This document shows, piece by piece, positions 53,430 to 63,855 of a stretch of 64,000 nt of DNA. The notes beneath the pieces are model-generated. The model had not been told where the DNA came from. It did not search any database and saw only the letters and a program-made list of their open reading frames with translations. The stretch is from Hippasteria phrygiana (taxonomy: Eukaryota; Echinodermata; Asteroidea; Valvatida; Goniasteridae): assembly GCA_037893225.1 (NCBI GenBank), contig JAZGUH010000529.1, positions 62,001 to 126,000 of the forward strand, written 5' to 3'. The translations under genes were made by a program, and so were the position numbers. Within the stretch, counting starts at the first letter, position 1. Every line of letters starts with the position of its first letter.

Positions 53430-55409
53430 GCCCTGCCTACACTCATACCAGTCAAAGGTAATCAAGCAGAGTAAGCTGGACAATAGGTGTATTGTACTGA
53501 TAACAGTACAGCAGTCAACACAACAATGGTGCTACAACAAACATGGAAGCAGGCAAGACCGTGCGTGTAGATGTAGTACAGTAACTGTAGAAGTCACGCA
53601 AAATATCAATAGTAAAGGAATCAAACATGCCTCAGTTCCATCCCAGGGTGACCTTGAACTCCACATGAAGCTGTAGAAGAACAAGCTGAATCGTAAAGTC
53701 TCATAGATCACAGAGAAAAACAAGGATATTCTTGGAGCGAAAACAATATGCAGCAGGTCGTGATCAGCGCTATACAACGTTGGATCACACAGTAGGCACC
53801 AGCTGGACTTGGAATCAGGAAGCTCTTCGTCACACAAAACATTTCAAATACCCAGAGACTCACAATACATGTTTACGTCAGACACTGACAGGCTGACATT
53901 ACATAGTCAAAATAGAATAACCTTGCGCTAGCAGTTTCATTTATTTGTAGATTTTTTTTTAAAACAGCATTGTGAGTTTCGGCTCTGTTTAATAATATGG
54001 TACACCTTGCACTACAGAGCCTACTCAGTGAAAGAAATTCACCCAGCAAACCCGGAGGTTCATTAGTCTGGGTAAAATGCAAGTAAGTGTACAACAATGG
54101 AATGAAAGGTGAATAAAATATACCTTCTCAAATTGAAAACTGCTGAAATGCTTGTTCACATGGAAAACATTGCACTGATCTATGGAGGACTTTGACCCCT
54201 TTCTGTACTGCCATGCTATGATTCTATTTTTTAGAATCAGTTCAACTCTGATTTCACCAGTTTTCAACTTGAGACAATTCTTTATGAATTATGAGTAGAA
54301 CAGAGATTATTTAGAACACTACATATGTTTAGCGAGTTTCAAACATTGCGAAAGAACACACAAATTATACTAATGCAAATTATACTAACGCAAATGCATG
54401 CAGAACTGAAATGAACAAAAAAAATATGACAAAATAGAATTATTTCCCTACCTACCTACCTTTTTTTCAGACCGTTATTTACCGGAAACACACAATATAT
54501 TTTGTTGTTGGCCTGTCTAATTTGAGGTTAGTTTTTAGCAAGGTGAATGTCATTAATTACTCAGGGTTTTCTCCTGGCTTTATGACTGTTTGATTTGAAA
54601 TCTGTGGGCACAAATGTTTAACTGGATACTGAAATTTAACCTCAGATTCTTTCAGGATGGGAGAGTTCTGTATTCTCTGCGATAATCTCGCTGGGTTAGA
54701 ACCTTTCTTGATGCAAAAAAAAAAGAGATCACAATAAAGACTTTTTGCTCTGTGGTAAACATGACTGCAATCACTGACCACAAACAAGGCAAGGTCTGAA
54801 TACTGGTCGAATCCCTTCCCCATAGTCCCTAAATCAACCTAACCCGAAAGAAACAACCCTAAAAGGAAAAAAATACAATCCTGAAAGGAACCCTGCCCAT
54901 GGGATGTACATTTCGCTAGACTAGGTCATCTATGGCAAAAGAGTCCTCTTTGGAACATAGCAAATTGCGTAATAACTAATGATGATTACGTAATAAAATT
55001 TGCACCAGAAAATTGTACACGTCTCTTTTACAAACAAATGTACATTATGAAAGCATTAGACTTTTCATGCAGTAATTTTAAAGTTAAGCCCTCCTACTAT
55101 TTAAAAGGTCAAAATCAGTCAAAATTTCCTTCCACCTCCCCTGCTATACTTTTACACAGACATGATCAGATTACATTTGGTTTTGTACTATGGCAGGAGG
55201 GTAAAAAACAATCACCTTGACTGATTTTGACCCATACAACAACATGGCTCAGAATGTATGTTTGCATAGGAGGGATTTATTAATTAAAAAACAAAAGGAG
55301 GAAATGTTTTTTTTAACACGCAGTACTTGCAGTCCGCAGTTAATGTGTTAATGTGGATGAGAATGGACAATCCTGATCAACCTTGACAAAGCATGGTACA
55401 TGTACTCAC
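53430..55409. other. Intron of the death-domain gene, no feature seen
   Basis: Sequence above 53430 may include the LINE 5' UTR. The rest is AT-rich. No exon, tandem array or inverted repeat was recognised by eye. Confidence 0.4.
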
Positions 55410-55589
55410 CTGCTCCTTTTCCTGTCCTCGCAGCTCCTCTTGGATCAAACTGATATCGTCCCGAGTGAAGCCTAGCTTGTTGGCTAGGAGAGCCCAGTCT
55501 TTGCGGCTTGCCATCCTGGAAACCTTCATCATATCCTTGGTGGAGGGCACACCGCCAGCACCCGTCTTGACTGGCTGGCTACTTGATGC
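55410..55589 (-). CDS. Death-domain protein, exon with first half of the death domain
   Basis: Between TATTTGACAG and GTGAGT on the - strand, 60 codons in phase 0-0: ASSSQPVKTGAGGVPSTKDM is a low-complexity linker, then MKVSRMASRKDWALLANKLG and FTRDDISLIQEELRGQEKEQ. The DW..LA..LG....DI..I order is helices 1-3 of a death domain and joins the 42.6 kb exon. The linker separates it from the helical region of the preceding exons. Confidence 0.87.
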
Positions 55590-56248
55590 CTGTCAAATAC
55601 ATAATTTGAATAAGAAATTATTCTAAAGGTTCCATCTTTTAACTTGAGTCGAAGACAAGCTCAAGTTATGTAGACCAGTTGATACAAAATATCAAATATC
55701 ATCAATGGTTATCCCCCCCCCCTCCAGAGTCTAAAGACAAGGTTAACCCCTTGAATTAGGGTCTTATAATGGCGCGCCGGGATGCCAGGCCGGCTTGTGC
55801 AGCCAAGCGAAATGGATACAACAGGCTTGTGCAGCCAATCGTAATGTAAACAATTACCCAATATTGGATTGAAAATGCAGAGATTGCAGCTACAACCGTC
55901 AACCGGCCAGGTGGTAATTTTCAATCCGTGCCTATAGACGTCATCCGGGCTCAAGGAGACCAAGTAATAGGATTTGTATGACATGACTACATATAGGACA
56001 GTGTTGGTGTACAAGTCCTTCATGGCAATTCTAGGGAGTTTAATGCAAATTTAATTTTCAAGTCATCATCAGGGGCACAGCAGTGATGTTCCCGCAGCAT
56101 TGTGCATGAAAATATATATTATTTAGTACAGGTATCTTGATTTCTAAAAGAAATAGTTCGTTTGGAATCCTTTTCTAACCAGTATTTCTTCGTCAAACAA
56201 TCCACAAGGGAAACTGACTAGGCAAATTTGAACATATTTTCGAAGTGA
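55590..56248. other. Intron, no feature seen
   Basis: Between death-domain-gene exons. A C11 run lies near 55712, and GGCTTGTGCAGCCAA is repeated at 55793 and 55823. No exon was seen. Confidence 0.4.
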
Positions 56249-56324
56249 ACTGGCAGGAGCGGGATTCGAACCTGCGACCTCCGGGTTACCGTACCGGCGC
56301 TCTACCAACTGAGCCATCCCGCCC
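56195..56324 (-). mobile_element. tRNA-derived SINE, well-preserved head
   Basis: On the - strand the head at about 56322-56250 reads GCGGGATGGCTCAGTTGGTA (A box) and GGTTCGAATCCCGCTCCTGC (B box). The tail GAAAATATGTTCAAATTTGC ... TTGTGGATTGTTTGACGAAG follows. It lacks the leader found in the composite copies, so it may represent the simpler form of the family. The acceptor stem pairs well enough that a tRNA scanner could flag it as a tRNA; the tail argues for a SINE. Confidence 0.82.
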
Positions 56325-56515
56325 CATGTATTTCTTCAAAACTTCAAGTTTTTGACTGTTATGACAACATCTGGCAAGGAGTTCCTTCTATAACCAAACA
56401 AAAAGAGATTAAACTGGAAAGATTTTAAAAGAATTGAAAACTACTACCTCCTTTTTGCTTTAAATGAAATGAACCATTGCGCGGTTCCTTCAATATGAAC
56501 TCTGACCAAACTGAC

Positions 56516-56671
56516 CTGCTCATTGGGGTTACACTTGAAGTCCATGATGGTCTGTAAAGTATCGCTAGGTAGCTGCATGGCCCAGTTAACAAACTGCTGC
56601 TCGTTGATGGAGTGTGAAAGCATATCACCTACCTGGTGCAAAAACACTTTAGCTGATCGCTCAATCACCTC
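56516..56671 (-). CDS. Death-domain protein, helical-region exon
   Basis: 52 codons, phase 0-0, acceptor TTGTTTCAG and donor GTCAGT. It begins EVIERSAKVFLHQVGDMLSH, then SINEQQFVNWAMQLPSDTLQ and TIMDFKCNPNEQ. The composition predicts amphipathic helices, perhaps HEAT/ARM-like, but no named domain is recognised. It joins in frame both neighbours (58669-58757 and 55410-55589). Confidence 0.8.
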
Positions 56672-56890
56672 CTGAAACAAATAAGAATATAGGACATTAC
56701 ACTCATCACCACACTGTACAGAACTCGGGTCAGTCATATTTTATCATTACCGTGTTTGTTTCCATTCTTGAATTATTGTTTGGTCTGTCTGTCTCCTGTC
56801 ATCTGTGCGTTGGTCTTTTAGTCTGTTTTGTTTTTCATCATGTGTGTTTATCAAACTGTTGTAGGTACATGTATGTATGTTTTTGCTTTG

Positions 56891-57112
56891 TTAAAGATGA
56901 TGTTGATTGCTGAGAGAAGTATGCATCATTTATTTTTTTATGTAGATTGCGTATTGTAAAATCAAACATTATTTCTGAGACTTTTGAGATCTTTTTTTAT
57001 CAAGTCCCCTCTAGCCCACTGGTGCTATTTGTCTAAAAGTCGTCGCTGCGGGCAGCAAACAATTTGATTTCATAGGACGAACTCTCCTTTTGTGTCTAGC
57101 GCTAGGGGGTGG
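56891..57112. mobile_element. MITE, GAGGATGTTGATTGC family, copy 3 (right end lost)
   Basis: TTAAAGATGATGTTGATTGC, then TTATGTAGATTGCGTA, CCCCTCTAGCCCACTGGTGC and GCTGCGGGCAGCAAAC match 26888-27145. The expected inverted right end is missing; the copy gives way to C-rich sequence at about 57110. Confidence 0.78.
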
Positions 57113-57689
57113 GGGAGACTGACAAGCCCCCACCCTAAAAAAAAATGTTCGCCCCCCCAGTCACCACCACACCCCTATGTAAATTTCGCAAACACAGAAA
57201 ATAATAGTATTATTAACAAAAATACTGTGAGAGCAACCCCCCCCCCTCCCACTGTAAAATCCATCCTCCTACTCGCCCCCCCCCCCCCCCCCTTTTGAAT
57301 AGAACTGTCCACCCAAAAAGCAACCTTCTTCTCAATAGACCGATCTATTATGCACCACACCTTGACGTATGTATTGACCAATCACAGCCGTGCATGCTGC
57401 AAGTCCATTACTTTTGTCAGACAACAGTCATAGCGGTGACTGACCTTAAGATCAAAGGGTGGTTCCTAAACCCTGGCGTACGGCGCACTGTTAGCGATGG
57501 GGTGCTGGTACTACATGTATCACTGAGAAGGCTGTGCAGCCAAGCGTAAATGCTAACAATAGGCACCATACTGAACAGTAGTGGCCCTATTCATCGCACG
57601 CGGAGCCCCCTCCCTTCATGTGAATGAAAGCTTTGTTTGAAAAGCTACATCTATTCATTACAATCCCACTTGAGAGCAATATAGTTGAA
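57113..57689. other. C-rich intronic stretch
   Basis: Long C runs (57237-57246, 57276-57292) interrupt otherwise mixed sequence. Their lengths are likely to be unreliable. No exon was seen. Confidence 0.4.
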
Positions 57690-57955
57690 TAATATTTTCA
57701 AAGTGAACAAAGAAACTGGCAGGAGCGGGATTCAAACCTGCGAATTCCGGAATACCGTATCGGCGCTCTACCAACCGAGCTATCTTGCCCTATGTTGGCG
57801 GTCTCCCAAATTGTCAGTATCTTTGTTCGGGTGGGCGCTAGTCAGAAGTCATAAGCCCAGAATGCTGTATAGCCAGGGATCACACCCAATTTTACAATAC
57901 AACCTGGGAAGCGACATTGTGGGGATCACTCAATGAGGATACGACTTTGAATAAT
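57690..57955 (-). mobile_element. Composite SINE, copy 3
   Basis: The leader on the - strand (CGTATCCTCATTGAGTGATC, CACAATGTCGCTTCCCAGG, TTGGGTGTGATCCCTGGCT, GACCGCCAACATAGGGC) precedes the tRNA-like head (TAGCTCGGTTGG; B box CAGGTTTGAATCC) and the TTTCTTTGTTCACTTTGAAA tail. It is the cleanest copy of the leader and defines the composite order. Confidence 0.87.
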
Positions 57956-58041
57956 GAATAGGTTGTGTACGTGCAGGAATGCGGCTATACACATCAACCA
58001 GCCCAGTGGTTTCACCTCATATCGCGACTATAGCCATCAAG

Positions 58042-58150
58042 CTGGCTGCAAGGGATTAACCCTGCGGTGTGCCATGACAATATACACGCACTGTTACACT
58101 ACGGTGACCTACTTAAGAAAACAGCGCCATGGCACACCGCAGAGTTAATG
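58042..58150. mobile_element. Small TIR element, TTAACCCTGCGGTGTGCCATG
   Basis: TTAACCCTGCGGTGTGCCAT at 58055 is inverted as ATGGCACACCGCAGAGTTAA at 58127-58147. The interior is about 55 bp. A possible relative with GCACATCGCAGGGTTAA lies at 2292-2309. Confidence 0.72.
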
Positions 58151-58377
58151 GATCAGTCTACATGTATGTCAGCAAAAGGGCCTTAGGGGTGTGGCTGGTC
58201 AGGAAAATGAAAGGGGAGAAATACACTGGCAATTGAATAACAACAAATTGATAAAACATACAGTGCACATCAGTGGAGGTTGTAAATTGTATGAAACATC
58301 AGTCATAACATACATTTAAAAATGATTACAAAATCAGCATTGATCCTGAGAATGTAATAAGGACTGCAGCAGAGATG

Positions 58378-58605
58378 TAGTCGAGTCCATCACAAGTCCC
58401 TGCAAATCCCTGCAAGTCCCTCACAAGCCCTCCAGTCCTAATCCCAATCACAAGCTATTCAAATGAGCTTTGACAAAGGCATTCCATTGTCATTGTTCAT
58501 CCAGTTACTTGTGACCGGCTTTATGAAAGGACTTCTGACTGGGCTTGCGAAAGTACTTGTGAAAGTACTTGCAGGGACTCGACTCCAACTCTGGACTGCA
58601 GCTGG
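58378..58605 (+). repeat. Dispersed repeat, uninterrupted copy
   Basis: This is the counterpart of the repeat split by the LINE at 31.9 kb: CAATCACAAGCTATTCAAATG, CATTGTTCATCCAGTTACTT, GACCGGCTTTATGAAAGG and ACTTGCAGGGACTCGACTCC. It contains short internal ACAAGTCCCTGCA and AAAGTACTTG repeats. Confidence 0.75.
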
Positions 58606-58668
58606 ATATACAGTTTGTCGCAGTATATTATATCATTTAATTAAATACGCAATCAAACGTTTACTGAC

Positions 58669-58757
58669 CTGGCTCTCATCTGAGTAAATTTCACTCAAGA
58701 TCTCTACCAATACAATCAGGTCAAGAGGGAAACCTTTATTCAGACAGTGGAAAACAG
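58669..58757 (-). CDS. Death-domain protein, helical-region exon
   Basis: After TGATGTTTGCAG, two bases (CT) complete Ala, then 29 codons read VFHCLNKGFPLDLIVLVEIL and SEIYSDESQ before GTCAGT. The entry phase (needs one base) fits the 60649 exon, which ends with G. Strongly helical, Leu/Ile-rich composition. No family recognised. Confidence 0.78.
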
Positions 58758-59154
58758 CTGCAAACATCAAGAAGAAAGGAACACAATAAAAATGCTTAAC
58801 TGTACTCAATGGTCGTTACCAACTGCGATGTCTGCATGTACATGTAGGAGCATAGATATTAAATGAATATATTAAACAAATTTAGTGACATCATTTAAAA
58901 CTATTCAGAAAGACTTATATTAATGCCAATGCATCTTGAGTAAGTTAAACGTGTATACATGTACATTGTATTTCTGTTTTAGCGTATATATTTTGAGGTT
59001 GTACATGTACCACTCGTACTTGAAGCAAAAGCACATAGCGTGATTACGTGAAATTTGCTGCCACGGCACGTGGTTCACTCATGCATGCTGCTGATACTGC
59101 GCTATATACGCTGATAGAGATTTTTGAAATCTTTACAGAGATAATTTTTAGCAA

Positions 59155-59260
59155 CAAAAGAGTGAATCATTATAGATCTTTTACACGGGATGAATATCCA
59201 CTGATCTCTACTTTATTACCCATGTAAAAGATCGATAATGATTGGCCCTTTTGTTGCTGA
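59155..59260. repeat. Palindromic sequence
   Basis: AAAGAGTGAATCATTATAG then ATCTTTTACACGGG is mirrored by CCATGTAAAAGATCGATAAT then GATTGGCCCTTTTGTTGCTG. The stem is about 50 bp with mismatches, around ATATCCACTGATCTC. It resembles a short fold-back element. Confidence 0.65.
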
Positions 59261-59885
59261 AAACTTGTTAACGACCAATAAGAACAAGAATATCTCTGAC
59301 AGAGCTGGCCGGCTGCATGCAGATGCAGTACACTAGTACTGTTTACGTACGTACGTATTACATTGATGTGTGTGGCTGGCCCCACTTGTTATAGTATCAT
59401 GCATGGTACATGTAATTTATAGCTGAATAAACTTGGGTTTGTACATTATTACAAACGAATCATACAGTTCTTTTTTGGCGCTTTTATCACTTCTTGTCAA
59501 ACTGTCCACGTTTGTTCTCTCTTTGATTTTTTTGGGGGGGCGCTATTTCTTACACTCCTTGGGACTGATGAGAAGTGCCTGTGATCGCACTCCTTAAAAA
59601 TAGGACTGGGCGACGTAACATTTTTAATTGGCAGAATAGTTATGAACCAGAAGATTTGTCCACACACAGTCCTGGGGCATTTAGCTGCCGTGCTCGTCTC
59701 CAGTGCAGATGGGATATGACTTGCTAATCCTTTTTTTACTGGTAGTCTAAGTATTATCACCCCATTGTGTATCAGAGTAATATAAGAGTCAGTGTTCCTG
59801 GGTGTTCATTGTGTATCTTCAGGGTAAGCCATCAAAACAATTATACTCAGAAAGCCAAATCACACACATGTAGCTAGCTTGGTTA
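59261..59885. other. Intron, no feature seen
   Basis: Mixed sequence with GTACGTACGTACG at 59345 and a G8 run at 59533. No exon or inverted repeat was recognised. Confidence 0.4.
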
Positions 59886-59889
59886 CTTT

Positions 59890-60120
59890 GGCCCTAACCC
59901 ACCTCAATCCTCCAAAATCCTCCTCAGTTTTTGATGATTTTGGAGGATTGTTGATGAATGGTGTTTTAAGCGGAGGATTTTTGAGGATTGAAGATGAATG
60001 GTGTTTAAAGCACAGGAGGATTTGAGGATCGAGGATGAATGCATTTTTGGGGCAGGGCAATCGGAGGATTTTGGAGGATTGAGGATGGTTCCTAGCAAAA
60101 AGGGTCTAGGGGGTTAGGGT
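59890..60120. mobile_element. GGAGGATTTTGGAGGATTG repeat-rich element with inverted ends
   Basis: GGCCCTAACCCACCTCAATC then CTCCAAAATCCTCC at the left is matched in inverse at the right (GGAGGATTTTGGAGGATTGA ... GGGGGTTAGGGTTAAC). The interior repeats GGATTG, GAGGATGAATG and TGAATGGTGTTT three times. Non-coding. Confidence 0.65.
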
Positions 60121-60420
60121 TAACTACGACTCAGTAAAATTGCCCACTCATAAGTCCCAGTGGGAACAACAGTCAAATTTAACCACTGGAAATTTTACAC
60201 TGATCCACGATATCAAATTCCACACAAAAGAGTTTGGGAGTAACAAGGGTAGTGTCCCAGAAGTGAGTACTGTGGTCTAGCTAATGAATTATTCATAACT
60301 TAAAGGAGCAACAGCTAACATGGTGCAAAACTAACAAAATCAGAAACTGCACCATCCAAAAATCATTTTAAATATGAAGGAACTGCCAGATAATAACATT
60401 TTTAAAATCCTGTCACAATA

Positions 60421-60632
60421 AGCTAGTTCGGTATTTCAAATGCGCATGTGCACAATGACATTTTATCCTGAATGACCTGAGTGGCCTATGCATGCGTGTG
60501 AACGCAAAAGGTGGTCACACAACGCGCACTTGTTAAATTCAATCAGAATGGTCGTTCGCGTAACATGGCGTGACATTACGTCAGCAATTTTATCCCGAAT
60601 AACCTTTGACCTTTGAGATACCGAACTGGCTT
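60421..60632. mobile_element. MITE adjacent to a death-domain-gene exon
   Basis: AAGCTAGTTCGGTATTTCAAA at about 60420 is inverted at 60612-60632 as TTTGAGATACCGAACTGGCTT. The inner words TTTTATCCTGAATGACC and GGTTATTCGGGATAAAATT also pair. It ends 17 bp before the exon border at 60649, inside the intron close to the splice donor. Confidence 0.8.
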
Positions 60633-60648
60633 ATTGTTTTTACATTAC

Positions 60649-60754
60649 CTCTGACTTTCATCTCAATAGTAGCATCAGCCAGCCAGCGTGACATGTTGCA
60701 GTATGTCTGGAATGTTAACGCATTTTCTTTGGTTCTTGGCATCATCTCAACAAT
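60649..60754 (-). CDS. Death-domain protein, first exon visible in the window
   Basis: On the - strand, after ATGACATCTACAG: IVEMMPRTKENALTFQTYCN then MSRWLADATIEMKVR plus one base, before GTAATG. The phase (exit 1) fits the 58669 exon. The acceptor shows that more upstream exons exist, beyond 60.8 kb; none was recognised before 64 kb, so the 5' end is probably outside the window. Confidence 0.75.
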
Positions 60755-61612
60755 CTGTAGATGTCATCAACAAATATAGAAAGACTATGACAAAGACGGG
60801 TAAATGTACAATGTAGTGTGTACGTGGTGATGTCACAAATGAGAAAAACCATGTGCAAACGAACTGTCACGCCGGGTTACAGACTATTACATGGGGTCAT
60901 GAAACTATCAAGCTAGGTCATGAACCTATCAAATGGGATCACACCTCAAGCTTCACAGTGTGCATTTTACAATTGTTTTCAGTGAAGAAAGAAAATGCTC
61001 TGTAAATTATCCAGTATGTTTCCCAATGGCCAATCGCAGCCTTTGTTTGCGTAGCTGAATCTGAATTTTGCATTTCAGAATATCCAATCAGCTACCTGGA
61101 ATTTTTTACAGTTGACCTTTGTGACAACGCGATGATGCTATGTTTTTCACGTGCATACATGTATGTAACATGACTAATTCAACGTGACGTGTTAATTTAG
61201 GACCAATCAGATCACACACGATCGAAAATAGCTTAATTCATTAACTCTAATTAACCCCCTAGGCATTTTTACTAGGTCCTCAACCTGTCAAAATCCAACG
61301 CTGTGCAGTATACCTATGGTATATTCTTTATTTCAAATTTGTATAACGAAATTGCATCCGTGACTTCGTGACTGGTTCCTGTCCAAATAATTGCAGAAGG
61401 ATACCTATCTGTGTTACAAACACGTAATGATGAATGTCCTACTTTTTTGTTCCTACTTTTTGTGGGGAAATATAATTTTCTCACCAGGAAAAAAAATTAT
61501 TTCTGCATTCCTTGGTGCTAGCGATTGTCATAAAAGTGGGAATCTGTCATAATGATGATAATGAGCAGTTTTCGGAACATTAATTAGACTACATGTAGAT
61601 ACGGTTTGCAGT
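60755..61612. other. Non-coding, upstream intron
   Basis: Mixed sequence; no exon, array or clear inverted repeat seen. Confidence 0.4.
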
Positions 61613-61617
61613 GTTGT

Positions 61618-61772
61618 AGTCAAGGCCACAACCTCCGAGGCCGAGGCCGAGGCCAAGACCGAGGCCACAACCTCCGAGGCCGAGACCGAGGCCGAGGCCA
61701 CAACGTCCGAGGCCAAGGCCGAGGCCACAACGTCCGAGGCCAAGGCCGAGGCCGAGGCCGGCTACTAAACAC
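61618..61772. repeat. GAGGCC-rich minisatellite, block 1
   Basis: GAGGCCGAGGCC and CCACAACGTCCGAGGCC/ CCACAACCTCCGAGGCC words repeat, giving Gly-Leu or Ala-Ser codon runs on the - strand. A second block with the same GAGGCC core is at 63665-63800. Confidence 0.88.
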
Positions 61773-61804
61773 GTACTAAACAAATAATCCACTAAATCAA
61801 GGTT

Positions 61805-62240
61805 AAAAGCAGTGTGCATGATTGGTCATTGTTGCAATTTTCAGAAATGGGCGGATTTGCGGGTTAGTATTTTATAGGAAATATTGTTCCACTGACCTGT
61901 TCAAAGTTTTGCGTTCTTGGATGGCGAGAAAAACGAGAGAAAAACGGAGCTCGTTTTCAACCGTCGGGCGGATGATAGCCTTTAGTCAAGACGCGCGTGG
62001 CTACCTGGACACGTGACCTGCCCCGAATGCCAGCATGTACGTCCGGGGCGCGCCACTCGTCCGGGTAGCCACGCGCGCCTTGACTAAAGGCTACAGGGCA
62101 GTTTTACAACGATTGAAAACAATATAAATTTCCTCTTTTCTTGACAACGACAGCACACCTGGTGCTATCATTTCACACGATGATTGAGACTACTATTAAC
62201 TTACAGGCTAGTAAGGTATTTTGTAATAATTAAGTAAAAA
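61805..62240. repeat. Inverted-duplicate repeat, copy 2 (partner at 41100-41540)
   Basis: It carries the reverse complement of the 41 kb words, including CATTGTTGCAATTTTCAGAA, ATGGGCGGATTTGCGGGTTA, CACTGACCTGTTCAAAGTTT and AACGACAGCACACCTGGTGC. The nested hairpin is at 61976-62093. Confidence 0.88.
61976..62093. mobile_element. Small TIR hairpin, second copy
   Basis: TAGCCTTTAGTCAAGACGCG at the left and CGCGCCTTGACTAAAGGCTA at the right are inverted. GGCTACCTGGACACGTG pairs loosely with the inner right arm. Confidence 0.85.
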
Positions 62241-63660
62241 CAAATTAGAGGATTACCAGTCGTGTACACAACCTTTAAGATTTTGTTGGATTTTTTTTTA
62301 TTTTCAAGTCAATGGCAGGTTACTCAAAGGATATGTTCATTGCATTTCAAGAACATAAGGGTCTCCAGCATCTGTTGGGATAGCTTTGCACGGTGGGGCC
62401 TCATAATAATCCCTCCTCTGCTAAAAATGCGCTCCACTGGAGCACTGCTGGCTGGAACATAGTCTTGGGCCCAAGACCCTTGTGTTGTTATTTCGGAGGC
62501 GCCCGCGCGCCAGATTCACTAACGTTGTGTCCTCGAAATCCCGGCTTTGTAAGTGCGTTCTGGCCTCACGCATACGTAGTTTACAAAATGCAGCCGAATC
62601 CGCAGCCGGTGTTTGTCAAACGTGCACGATTTTGGATCGCCACAAGGGTCTTGGATAAATTGGCAGGCAATTCTTAACTTTTTCTTTACTTTTCGACGAT
62701 TCTCCCTCGCTTTTCCGAGGACTCCAATCAGTGACCGAGTTTGAGCCTTATCATAAATTATTCATTACGCGCAAATACATAGGACATGACGAGGCATCAT
62801 GACCATTGATCTGCAGCCGCGCGCGTCACATGCGCGTGCACGCATGTCGGACATAAACCACGAATGTGATTGGTCAGAACACCATCGGGCGACGCTCACT
62901 GGATCCGTCTATTGTGCTCAAACTCGGTCGCTGATTGCATAATTACCGTCCATCATTATCACAGTCCACAGTCTGGTCGCGCCCCCGAAATGCCAACTTA
63001 TCCAAGACTTTACTACAGATCCAAAATCTTATCGCGCTGCCTGTGCATTGCAACTGCGAAAGTACAAAAGTACAATAGTAACGTCTTGGAACCAATACTA
63101 GCTGGAACAGAGAGGACAGTCTTTGCAAGGGCATGCAGTTATGGGTACATAGATTAGTAGACATGTGACAGGCTTCGCGTTGCGCGAGCACGCGTAACGG
63201 TCAACTTCACTGCCGGCCATTATGATTATCGCTTTAACGTTCACTCGTTCAGGGCCGAGTGGTGGACCAGGAACCAGTCTATAGCGTGAGTAGACTGATT
63301 ATCTAACAAAAGAAGATTAGATGCTTCCTGAGTACGTGTAACACAATAGTGGCAGTTCATGGGGCGCGTGAAGTGCTGGACCAGGAACTACATGTAGTCT
63401 ATTAGCGGGAGTAGACTGGTTCTACAAGAAGATGATACATATACATGTACGTACGTGAGTACGTGCAATCGGAGAGCTATATATAGCTCCATGGTGCAAT
63501 AATGCAAATACTAGTTCATTAATTCGTGCGTATCTGCTTGAACTTTATTTTGTTTCACGGAACTCATTGTGGCAGCTTCTCGAAAGTTTGATGAGGTAAA
63601 CAATTTAAATTAATTAAAACAGAAAACACATCTGAATTGGTAGGAAAATTGGTAAAAGTG
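62241..63660. other. Non-coding, with a fragment related to the 33.0 kb repeat
   Basis: At 62998-63105 CAGATCCAAAATCTTATCGC, GCTGCCTGTGCATTGCAACT and ATAGTAACGTCTTGGAACC match 33018-33130. TGGACCAGGAACCAGTCTA and TAGACTG words recur at 63262-63300 and 63372-63420. No exon seen. Confidence 0.5.
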
Positions 63661-63664
63661 GGCA

Positions 63665-63800
63665 GCCTCGAGCCGGCCTCGACCAGATCTTCGAGTCCGG
63701 AACGCTCCGAGGCCGAGGCCGAGGCCTTGCACTCCGAGGCCGAGGCCATAAAAATCGGCCTCGAGGCCGGCCTCGAGGCCGAGGCCGGTCTCGAGACCTC
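63665..63800. repeat. GAGGCC-rich minisatellite, block 2
   Basis: GGCCTCGAGGCC, GAGGCCGAGGCC and CTCCGAGGCCGAGG words, partly palindromic, span about 135 bp. Coding-like Glu/Ala runs on the + strand come from the repeat. Confidence 0.85.
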
Positions 63801-63855
63801 CAACACTGACGGTTTGTAGCTTTGCATGGTGGGTGCGATGAGAGAGACTGGGATT

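Larger units (their letters stand above)
50056..53430 (-). mobile_element. Second CR1/L2-like LINE, decayed
   Basis: The 3' end on the - strand reads AAGCGCTATATAAGCATTAT then (TTA)n, and its + strand view (ATAATAATAATAATGC, then TTATATAGCGCTTTATAC) starts at 50058. The coding region runs from an endonuclease start at 53424 to an RT end at 50422, with multiple frame changes. C29 at 50321-50349 interrupts the 3' UTR. It is in the same intron and orientation as the first LINE but a different subfamily. Confidence 0.88.

Noticed and set aside
56250..56322. Functional tRNA gene on the - strand
   Set aside because: The best-folding copy, but it shares the SINE tail (TTGTGGATTGTTTGACGAA) with the other copies.
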